From S015-6 sp964384945 (GTDB taxonomy: Bacteria > Desulfobacterota > DSWW01): a DNA stretch of 64,000 nucleotides. Shown here piece by piece: positions 57,948 to 64,000 of this stretch. The stretch lies in contig CAYLMK010000014.1 in NCBI GenBank assembly GCA_964384945.1, positions 62,001-126,000 on the forward strand. Reading direction: 5' to 3'. Position 1 is the first letter of the stretch. Every line of letters starts with the position of its first letter. The notes below the pieces were generated by a model. The model was not told the origin of the DNA. It made no database searches and saw nothing but the letters and a program-made list of their open reading frames with translations. The position numbers and the translations under genes are program-made.

Positions 57948-59324
57948 CTATTCCACCGGCGTGCTTGGCTCCTTGCCGATTTCCTTCATGGTCTGCCAGA
58001 CACGGTTCTTGATGGGCAGGATGGGCCGCTTCACGAATTTTTCCATGAACTGCTCGTAGCCCACGGTGGGGTTCAGGATGCATCTTGCGGGTAGGCCTAC
58101 TACAAATCGTCCTATGCATCCCTGATTGCATCGGGTGCAGCGGATGATATCCTTGAACCTGCCCTCCTTTACCTTGTTGGCCCACTCCGGATCCGCGATC
58201 TGCTGTCTTCCCTGGGAAACCATGTCCGCCTTGCCGTTGACGATCACGTCGAGCACATTCACCACGTCGTGCACGGACGGACAGATCAGGGGGATTTTCA
58301 GTCCCTCCTTGATGATCGCGGCCTTGGGTATGACCTGGCCCTCCTTGTTCGGCAGGAAATCGTTCATCTTTTCGTAGGAGCCATCTGAAAGGTGTATGAA
58401 ATCAGCCCCTTCCCCCTCGCACCGCCGGGCCACCCGCCCGGCATAGTGCGGATCGAAACCCTCGGGAAGCTCCTCCGAGGCGCTGATCCGTACCCCCACC
58501 ACGTAGTCAGGCCCTACGGTCTTCCTGCACGCACGGATGCACTCTAACAGGAGGCGGACGCGGTTTTCGAATGATCCGCCGTACTCGTCCGTCCGTTTGT
58601 TGGAACGTGGCGAGAGAAAGGAGTGAATCAGGTAGCCGTGAGGGGCGTGAATCTCGATGCCGTCGAACCCGCAGCGTTTGGCATTCTTCGCACCCTGTCC
58701 CAGGTCAAGGAGAAGCTGCCTTATTTCCTCCACCGTGATCTCCCTAGGCACTTCCCCGCCCATGTGCGTCCCCGGGATCTTGCTTGCGAAGGTCATCAAC
58801 TCTTCGATGTCCTCTGTATCCGGCATCTTCCCCTGGTATCCGCAGGCACGCACCATCTGGAAGAGATCCAGATTGTTGATCGTGTGCTCCGCGTACATCT
58901 TGTAAGGGATGGGGGACGCGGACACCGGCTGGACCGCACCGGCCTCGCTGGTTCCCTGCCTGCCGGGTCCGATGGCCAGCTGTACGAATATCTTGGCCCC
59001 AAAGGCGTGGACGTGTTCCACGAGCTCCGACATGAGAGGGATGAAAAGCTCGGTCGAGAGGGAGGCGTTGTTGTACTTCCGGTAGGTGTCCGCCGTGGGG
59101 TGTGCCGTGGCTCCCACCGCCTCGGTGATGATAAGGCCGGTTCCCCCCTTTGCCCTGGCCGCATAATAGGCCATCTGTTGCGTACTCACGTAATGATTGG
59201 GCCCTGTGTAATTCATGTTCATAGGCGCCATGGCGATACGGTTCTTGATCTCAACGTTTCCGATCTTGATCGGCTCGAAAATCGCTCTCACGTCCACTTC
59301 GGCTTCTTTCGCTTTCTCAGCCAT
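57948..59324 (-). CDS. Old Yellow Enzyme-like NADH:flavin oxidoreductase with Fe-S site, lacking the FAD/NAD domains
   Basis: 458 residues from ATG 59324 (GGGGAG upstream; GTG 59327 is adjacent). KNRIAMAPMNMNYTGP and IEIHAPHGYLIHSFLSPRSNKRTDEYGG are the FMN-barrel motifs of the 2,4-dienoyl-CoA reductase group. A CTRCNQGCIGRFVVGLPARC region then gives a [4Fe-4S] cluster. Full-length relatives are about 650 residues with FAD and NAD domains; this protein stops about 60 residues after the cluster. It probably receives electrons from another protein and reduces an enoate or enone double bond. It is adjacent to the amidohydrolase. Confidence 0.85.
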   Translation of the reverse strand: MAEKAKEAEVDVRAIFEPIKIGNVEIKNRIAMAPMNMNYTGPNHYVSTQQMAYYAARAKGGTGLIITEAVGATAHPTADTYRKYNNASLSTELFIPLMSELVEHVHAFGAKIFVQLAIGPGRQGTSEAGAVQPVSASPIPYKMYAEHTINNLDLFQMVRACGYQGKMPDTEDIEELMTFASKIPGTHMGGEVPREITVEEIRQLLLDLGQGAKNAKRCGFDGIEIHAPHGYLIHSFLSPRSNKRTDEYGGSFENRVRLLLECIRACRKTVGPDYVVGVRISASEELPEGFDPHYAGRVARRCEGEGADFIHLSDGSYEKMNDFLPNKEGQVIPKAAIIKEGLKIPLICPSVHDVVNVLDVIVNGKADMVSQGRQQIADPEWANKVKEGRFKDIIRCTRCNQGCIGRFVVGLPARCILNPTVGYEQFMEKFVKRPILPIKNRVWQTMKEIGKEPSTPVE

Positions 59325-59392
59325 CACGATCTCCCCTGAGACTCAATGTTTGTGTGAACGACCCATGCGTTAGATCCCTTTCCGGATCTGTT

Positions 59393-59806
59393 TCACCTCT
59401 CGCTCGGTCGGAATTGCGGCAATGTGATTTCAGGAGTCACCGGATAGAAAACAACCTCTACCGGCATGTCACACCGAATCTTATCCAGCTCACACTCCAC
59501 GATATTGGTCATCATGCTGAACCCCTCGGCAAGGTTGACAACAGCGAGTGCGTACGGGCAATCCGCCGCGAACTCGGGAGGAGCAGACTCATACGTTACC
59601 GTGAAGGTATGGATCTTTCCTTTTCCCTTCGATTCCTTCCACTCCAGATTCCGGCCCATACAGTTGGAACACAATCGCTTCGGAAAGAAGACAACCTCAT
59701 CACAATCCTTGCATTTCTGAAACAGAAGCTTGCCTTCTCTGCATCCCTCGTAGAAGACCTTGCTCAGTTCCGTCACCAGAGGAAGTGGCTTGTTGTATTG
59801 CGTCAT
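59393..59806 (-). CDS. DUF35 OB-fold/zinc-ribbon protein (thiolase partner)
   Basis: 137 residues from ATG 59806, with GGAGGG upstream. The zinc ribbon reads CKDCDEVVFFPKRLCSNC and is followed by an OB-fold (GKIHTFTVTYESAPPEF, YALAVVNLAEG). DUF35 proteins pair with thiolase-like proteins, either HMG-CoA-type synthases or the retro-aldolases Ltp2/ChsH2, and are nearly always encoded beside them. Here the thiolase gene is directly upstream with a 4-base gap, so a stable complex is very likely. Confidence 0.9.
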   Translation of the reverse strand: MTQYNKPLPLVTELSKVFYEGCREGKLLFQKCKDCDEVVFFPKRLCSNCMGRNLEWKESKGKGKIHTFTVTYESAPPEFAADCPYALAVVNLAEGFSMMTNIVECELDKIRCDMPVEVVFYPVTPEITLPQFRPSER

Positions 59807-59810
59807 GGTT

Positions 59811-60995
59811 TCAACCCTCCGCTCCGAGAATGCCCACATGGAAGTCCATCCCTACGCCGCCCGACGCGGTTTCAATGGCGATTCTTGCACCCTTCACCTG
59901 CCGCTCCCCCGCTTTTCCCATGATCTGCCGGGCCGCCTCCACCAGGATGGCAACCCCTCCGCCGGCGCCCGTGTGCCCTTGGGCCATCATGGCGCCATTC
60001 GTGGAGACCGGGAGTTTCCCCCCAGGGGATGTGTGGCCCTCCTCCACAAACCTTCCTGCTTCTCCTCTCTTGCAGAGTCTGAGGATTTCGAGCGATACGA
60101 GAATAAATGTTGGAAAGGCATCGTAGATCTCGGCCACGTCTACGTCCTCAGGCCCCACTCCCGCCATCGCATAGGCCTCGTCCGCTGCCGGGCCCCAAGA
60201 TTCCAGGTAGTCCTGGGGTTGGCGCGTTACCGTGAAATTCGTACACCGTGAACCCATGCCGAGGATATACGCCGGCCTGTCGGTCAGGTCTCTTGCCCGC
60301 TCCGCCGTCGTAACGATGTAAGCTGCCGCACCGTCTGCAAGCACGTTCATCATTCGTTTCCTCACCGGTGAGGAAATAACCTTCGAGGCCAGCACATCAT
60401 CCGCAGTCCTCGGCTTCCGCATCATGGCGTTCGGGTTCAGCATGGCCCATTTTCGAAGGGACTCCACAACCGCGGCAATCTGCCGCTCCGTAGTACCGGT
60501 TTCGTACATGTATCGCTGCTGGAGCATGCCGGCGAGCGCGAGCTGGCTGAACCCGTAAGGCGCCTCGTATTCCTGGTTGACGGAAACCTTGGAGAATGCC
60601 GTGATCGCACTGGCCAGATCGATACCCGTACCCATGCGGTCGCAGTGCACAACCAGTACGGCCCTGGACAGCCCGGTGAGGACTAGGGCAACTGCAACCT
60701 TCAGGGAATTGGCCGAACTCGATCCGCCGGACATGAGCTGAAAATTGCTCTTGGCGGTCCTTCCCAGACCCAACTCTTCGACGAGCCAGGAACAGACCAT
60801 GTTGGCACCGTCGAGAGGATTGGACACCACTCCGATGGGGATGATCGTGTCGACTTCTTCCTTCCGGATCCCCGCATCCCTGATGGCCATTTCCGAGACA
60901 CTGACGGCAGCCTCGATGAACGACCGCTCCGGATAGTGCCCCGTGGGGACCTCTCCGATCCCTACGATTGCCGCCTTTCCTCGAATACTCTCCAT
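59811..60995 (-). CDS. Thiolase-like (SCP-x/Ltp2-type) protein lacking the nucleophilic Cys
   Basis: 394 residues with RBS GGAGAGG. The fold is that of lipid-transfer/SCP-x thiolases: KAAIVGIGEVPTG at the start, QLMSGGSSSANSLKVA at the position of the active Cys segment (CASGG), VDVAEIYDAF, and a C-terminal GHTGAGGG. The Cys of the active site is replaced (LMSGG). Proteins of this kind with DUF35 partners, such as Ltp2 and DitF, act as acyl-CoA retro-aldolases without thiolysis. It probably cleaves a beta-hydroxyacyl-CoA in a side-chain or ring-product pathway, together with the MaoC pair. Confidence 0.85.
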   Translation of the reverse strand: MESIRGKAAIVGIGEVPTGHYPERSFIEAAVSVSEMAIRDAGIRKEEVDTIIPIGVVSNPLDGANMVCSWLVEELGLGRTAKSNFQLMSGGSSSANSLKVAVALVLTGLSRAVLVVHCDRMGTGIDLASAITAFSKVSVNQEYEAPYGFSQLALAGMLQQRYMYETGTTERQIAAVVESLRKWAMLNPNAMMRKPRTADDVLASKVISSPVRKRMMNVLADGAAAYIVTTAERARDLTDRPAYILGMGSRCTNFTVTRQPQDYLESWGPAADEAYAMAGVGPEDVDVAEIYDAFPTFILVSLEILRLCKRGEAGRFVEEGHTSPGGKLPVSTNGAMMAQGHTGAGGGVAILVEAARQIMGKAGERQVKGARIAIETASGGVGMDFHVGILGAEG

Positions 60996-61064
60996 GAACT
61001 CACCCTCTCCTTTCTTGCGTTATCCGCGTCATGATCTCTTCTTATCCGTCTCCATGTACTTTCA

Positions 61065-62210
61065 TCACAGGCCGGTCAGCAGCCTCCCGATGATCGTCCT
61101 CTGCAACTGAGAGGTGCCTCCGCCGATCGTGGCCATCTTGGCAGACCAGAGGCTTCGCCCGATCGGGTATTCCCGCATGGCCGCGTACCCGCCGAATATC
61201 TGAACCGCCTTCTGGGCAGACCGGTCCGCGGCCTCTGTGATGAACGTCTTGGCAATAGCCGCGTCGAGCCCGATGAACTCTCTCCTGTCCATCTTCCACG
61301 CCAAGTGGTTGGCGAGATGGCGCGACGCCTCGAGGTCCATCTTCATCTCGGCCAGCATGGCCTGCACCAACTGGAACTTGCCGATGGGCTTGCCGAACTG
61401 TTTTCTCTCCCGGGCGTACCCGATACACAGCTCCAGGTCCGCTTCCATCAACCCGATCGCGGGGGCAAAGGCCAGACGCTCCCAGCCCAGGGACATGAGC
61501 ATCGCCTGAAAGCCCTTGCCTTCCTCGCCCAGCAAGTTCTCAACAGGCACTTGGCAATCCTCGAAGAAGAGCTCCCCTGTGGGCGCAGCGGCGCCTTCGT
61601 ATTTCTTCAGCGGCTTGCCTGCCGTGAGTCCGGGCGAGTCCCTGTCCACGACGAACAAGGTGATCCCTCCGGCCCTCTTGCTGAGATCCACGGATGCGAA
61701 TACCACAAAGACGTCCGCAATCGGGGCATTGGAGATAAAGGTCTTGCTCCCGTTCAGCACATAGTGGTCACTCCTCTTCTGTGCCGTGGTCTTCAGCCCT
61801 GTGGCATCGGAACCGGCTTCCGGCTCGGTCAGGGCATAGGCGCCGATCCATTCTCCGGCAGCCATGCGGGGGAGGTACCTCCTCTTCTGCTCCTCCGTAC
61901 CCAGCTCCGCGATCGTCATGGCGGTCAACAGGAGGTGAGAGCCCCAAACGACGCACATCGAAATGTCGCGGCTGCCGTGAGCAAATGCCTGCATGCCGAT
62001 GACCGTCGTCATGGCGTCCGCCCCGCCGCCCCCATACTCCGCAGGGATACACAGCCCGGTCAGGCCGAATTCCCGGAGTTTCTTCCAGATCTCGCAGGAG
62101 AACTCCCCCTTCTCTTCCCGTTCACTCACGGTGGGCCCCACTTCTTTCTGCGCGAACTTCTCGACAGAGTCCCGAAACATCCTCTGTTCTTCGCTTATGC
62201 TGAAGTCCAT
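61065..62210 (-). CDS. Acyl-CoA dehydrogenase
   Basis: 381 residues with RBS GGAGGAGG. ALTEPEAGSDATG is the FAD/substrate signature, and FGGYAAMREYPIGRSLWSAK the second one. The segment that often holds the catalytic Glu (YEGT) reads GGGTSQLQ, so the base must be at another position, as in several other branches of the family. It forms an enoyl-CoA for the MaoC hydratases encoded directly upstream. Length and motifs are those of standard four-helix-bundle enzymes, unlike the 604-residue one at 9017. Confidence 0.9.
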   Translation of the reverse strand: MDFSISEEQRMFRDSVEKFAQKEVGPTVSEREEKGEFSCEIWKKLREFGLTGLCIPAEYGGGGADAMTTVIGMQAFAHGSRDISMCVVWGSHLLLTAMTIAELGTEEQKRRYLPRMAAGEWIGAYALTEPEAGSDATGLKTTAQKRSDHYVLNGSKTFISNAPIADVFVVFASVDLSKRAGGITLFVVDRDSPGLTAGKPLKKYEGAAAPTGELFFEDCQVPVENLLGEEGKGFQAMLMSLGWERLAFAPAIGLMEADLELCIGYARERKQFGKPIGKFQLVQAMLAEMKMDLEASRHLANHLAWKMDRREFIGLDAAIAKTFITEAADRSAQKAVQIFGGYAAMREYPIGRSLWSAKMATIGGGTSQLQRTIIGRLLTGL

Positions 62211-62229
62211 CGTTGATCCTCCTCCCTAC

Positions 62230-62661
62230 TCATCGCTTCGCAGGCAGTGAGACGGTCGCCTCTCCGACAATCGCATTCTCCCCGTTCTGGTTCACAACCG
62301 ACAGCTCGCACTCGACAAGGTTCTCGGATTCCTCCCGGTGCTTCCGTACAACGGTTCCCCTGCAGGTGAGCCGGTCGTTGGGCCAGACCATTCCTGCAAA
62401 CCGGATCTTGTATCTCTTGACACTCCCGTCGCCGGCCCAGTCCGTCACCACCCTCGTCAGGAACCCGCCGTGCATCAGTCCCATGGCAAACACCGAAGGA
62501 AGCCCCACGGACTTGGCGAACTCCTCATCGTGATGAACCGGATTGAAATCCCCTCCGGCACCCGCGTATTTCACGATATCGGTCCGGGTCACATGCATCT
62601 CGAATGAAGGGAGCGTCTCCCCTTCCTTGACGTCCTCGAAACAGCGTCCTTCGTCTCCCAT
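62230..62661 (-). CDS. MaoC-type (R)-specific enoyl-CoA hydratase subunit
   Basis: 143 residues from ATG 62661, with GGAGGAG upstream. The hydratase-2 motif AGGDFNPVHHDEEFA contains the catalytic Asp and His. The gene for an N-terminal MaoC-like subunit lies 49 bases upstream on the same strand. Two-gene hydratases of this kind, such as ChsH1 with the MaoC domain of ChsH2, form heteromers. It adds water to an enoyl-CoA, which the retro-aldolase can then cleave. Confidence 0.88.
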   Translation of the reverse strand: MGDEGRCFEDVKEGETLPSFEMHVTRTDIVKYAGAGGDFNPVHHDEEFAKSVGLPSVFAMGLMHGGFLTRVVTDWAGDGSVKRYKIRFAGMVWPNDRLTCRGTVVRKHREESENLVECELSVVNQNGENAIVGEATVSLPAKR

Positions 62662-62710
62662 GTTACTTTCTCCTCCCATCAAGAAATGGATTCTCTGACC
62701 GGGCCTGTCG

Positions 62711-63169
62711 TTACCCTCTCTCGATGAAGACGTTTCGGACGGTCACCACCCGTCTGCCCTCCGCGTCGTAGAAGTGGGTCTCCATTTCCACGAAGGTCAT
62801 CCCTCCCCCACGCTTCCCTTCTTTTTCATAGATCTTCCCCACGCAGACCTCTCCTCGAAGGGTTTCGCCCGCACAAACGGGCCTTTCGTGTATGACCTCA
62901 AAGCTGCCATGGACGCTTCGGGCCACATCCATGCCGAGCTTGAGCATCATCTCCATGACCACGTTTTCCGAAGGGAGATGGAACGTAGAGGTTACGGGGA
63001 AGGTCACCGGCATCAGGACATCCGAGAACCCCTTGTCCCGTGCGTATTTCGGATCCCTGTAGACCGGGTTCGGGTCGCGGATCGCGTTTGCAAACTCCCG
63101 TATCTTTCCCCTCTCCACGGGAAAATCGATCTCGAACTGTTTCGTTCCGGCGAGTTCCTTGTTCACCAT
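62711..63169 (-). CDS. MaoC N-terminal-domain-like (FAS1-type) dehydratase subunit
   Basis: 152 residues with RBS AAAGGTG. FPVERGKIREFANAIRDPNPVYRDPKYAR is the FAS1-like dehydratase / MaoC_N region, in which the catalytic His is replaced by Tyr (NPVYRD). The rest is a single hotdog fold. It likely is the non-catalytic half of a heteromeric hydratase with the gene at 62230. The two genes are consecutive in one transcript. Confidence 0.85.
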   Translation of the reverse strand: MVNKELAGTKQFEIDFPVERGKIREFANAIRDPNPVYRDPKYARDKGFSDVLMPVTFPVTSTFHLPSENVVMEMMLKLGMDVARSVHGSFEVIHERPVCAGETLRGEVCVGKIYEKEGKRGGGMTFVEMETHFYDAEGRRVVTVRNVFIERG

Positions 63170-63205
63170 GAGACAACACCTTTCTCGACTCGGGTTGGGT
63201 TCGAT

Positions 63206-64000
63206 TCAGGAGTACATCTCCTCAATCTCCTCTGCGTATTTCTTTTGAACCGCATCCCGTTTCACTTTCAGGATGTGCGTCAGTTCCCCGCCCTCGATGG
63301 AAAAGTGAACGGGCAGAATCCTGTATTTCTTGATCTGCTCCACGCGCGAGAGCTCTGCATTGACGGCCTTGAGGTGTTGCTCGACGCCTTCCTTCAAGGC
63401 CGCGCAGGCAAACAGCTCTTCCGTGCCCTGGATCCGGATTCCCAACTGCTCGCAAAATTTGCTCCCTCCCTCCGGGCTCAGGGTCAGAAGAGCCGTGAGG
63501 TATTTCTTCCCTTCTCCAACCACCACCGCATTTTCGATCAAGGGACAGCCCATAAGCGCCGTTTCGATCTTGGAGGGCGTGATGTTCTTGCCTCCCGAGG
63601 TGATGATAATGTCCTTCTTCCGGCCCGTAACCCAAAGGAAACCATCTTCGTCGAGGTAGCCCAGGTCCCCGGAATGGAGCCATCCGTCGCGAAACGTCTC
63701 CTCCGTGAGGGCGGGGTCCTTGAAATACCCGGGGGAAACGTTATCTCCCTTCACCAGAATCTCCCCGTCCTCGGCGAACCGTACCTCAACGAGCGGAAAG
63801 GGCTTTCCGGCGGACCCGAACCTGATCGCGTCCTTTGTGGCAAAGCTCGTGGTTCCGTGTCCCTCGGTCTGTCCGTAGACATCCTGAAGCCAGATTCCCA
63901 GAGCCATGAAGAAGTCGAGGATTTCTCTAGTCGTGGGCGCACCGCCCGTCACGGTCGTCTCGACGCGATCAAGCCCAAGGGCAGCCAGCAGTCTCTTGAT
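63206..64000 (-). CDS. AMP-dependent acyl-CoA synthetase, C-terminal part (cut by window end)
   Basis: The frame is open to base 64000, so the 5' end lies outside the window. The visible 264 residues include VYGQTEGHG, GWLHSGDLGYLDEDGFLWVTGRKKDIII and TSGGKNITP, which are the conserved A5-A8 motifs of adenylate-forming enzymes, plus the long C-terminal domain of long-chain fatty acyl-CoA ligases (VEQIKKYRILPVHFSIEGGELT). It opens the CoA-linked cluster in transcription order, by activating the acid substrate. Confidence 0.92.
   Translation of the reverse strand: MKRLLAALGLDRVETTVTGGAPTTREILDFFMALGIWLQDVYGQTEGHGTTSFATKDAIRFGSAGKPFPLVEVRFAEDGEILVKGDNVSPGYFKDPALTEETFRDGWLHSGDLGYLDEDGFLWVTGRKKDIIITSGGKNITPSKIETALMGCPLIENAVVVGEGKKYLTALLTLSPEGGSKFCEQLGIRIQGTEELFACAALKEGVEQHLKAVNAELSRVEQIKKYRILPVHFSIEGGELTHILKVKRDAVQKKYAEEIEEMYS

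Noticed and set aside
1..64000. tRNA, rRNA, riboswitch or CRISPR array
   Set aside because: No cloverleaf, conserved rRNA segment or regularly spaced direct repeat was seen by eye; a covariance search would be needed to exclude small RNAs.

Overview
The window looks like a chromosomal stretch of a strictly anaerobic, GC-rich bacterium, most plausibly a Desulfobacterota (deltaproteobacterial) sulfate reducer or syntroph. This is inferred from the gene families: homologues of archaeal-type CO dehydrogenase/acetyl-CoA synthase (CODH/ACS) and formylmethanofuran dehydrogenase, a tungsten aldehyde:ferredoxin oxidoreductase, a molybdopterin oxidoreductase, several ferredoxin-fused flavoproteins, many acyl-CoA enzymes, and DUF1302/DUF1329 outer-membrane proteins. 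I saw no rRNA, tRNA, CRISPR array or intact insertion sequence. Nearly all genes have clear Shine-Dalgarno sites.

Region 1 (1-16.8 kb) is a redox/lipid-type region. It holds a partial FixC-type flavoprotein, a winged-helix/Fe-S protein, a short-chain dehydrogenase (SDR), a CrtI-type FAD oxidoreductase with a lipoprotein signal, a second FixC-like flavoprotein, a cysteine-rich secreted protein, an SCP2-like protein, an EFR1-type flavodoxin-ferredoxin, a DmdC-type acyl-CoA dehydrogenase, a DUF1302-DUF1329 pair, and a 961-residue fusion of a CrtI-type oxidase to a GltD-type NAD(P)H/Fe-S reductase. Region 2 (16.8-21.7 kb) has a molybdopterin oxidoreductase divergent from the fusion gene. The intergenic space between them carries two inverted copies of a 19-bp operator-like sequence. 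An NTF2-like protein, a broken CrtI gene and a paralogue of the winged-helix/Fe-S protein follow.

Region 3 (21.9-36.2 kb) is the most unusual part: one tightly packed operon behind a strong promoter with an overlapping palindrome. In order it encodes an unknown protein, a Mg-chelatase-I-like AAA+ ATPase, a CooC-type nickel ATPase with its CXC motif, an AAA+/VWA protein, homologues of CdhA, CdhB and CdhC, an unknown protein, a CoFeSP-type Fe-S protein, FwdB and FwdA homologues, and a TetR regulator. The CdhC homologue keeps every A-cluster ligand at canonical spacing. The CdhA homologue has lost the His and several Cys of the Ni-Fe-S C-cluster, and the FwdA and FwdB homologues have lost their catalytic metal ligands. 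This suggests a nickel acetyl-CoA-synthase-type enzyme in a remodelled complex that does not reduce CO2 by the normal Wood-Ljungdahl route. I do not know of a described system with this composition.

Region 4 (36.3-48.1 kb) is a catabolic set: two nitroreductases, a 4-hydroxybutyryl-CoA-dehydratase-family protein lacking its Fe-S ligands, a VOC protein, SDRs, a CrtI-type flavoprotein, the AOR, an NTF2-like protein, a small membrane protein and an acyl-CoA ligase. Region 5 (48.1-51.1 kb) is gene-poor, with a large perfect palindrome, a RHH/MazF toxin-antitoxin pair and about 1.4 kb without recognisable genes; it may be a junction.

Region 6 (51.1-64 kb, all minus strand) begins, in transcription order, with a CoA-dependent set: ligase (cut by the window edge), two MaoC-type hydratase subunits, acyl-CoA dehydrogenase, and a thiolase-like protein without its Cys plus a DUF35 partner, resembling retro-aldolase (Ltp2/ChsH2) systems. 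An Old Yellow Enzyme-like reductase and an amidohydrolase follow, then a C-glycoside catabolic module: C-deglycosidase beta and alpha subunits, a GMC-type sugar oxidase and a GH78 alpha-L-rhamnosidase-like protein. Together these point to breakdown of glycosylated plant aromatics, with their residues channelled into CoA thioester chemistry.
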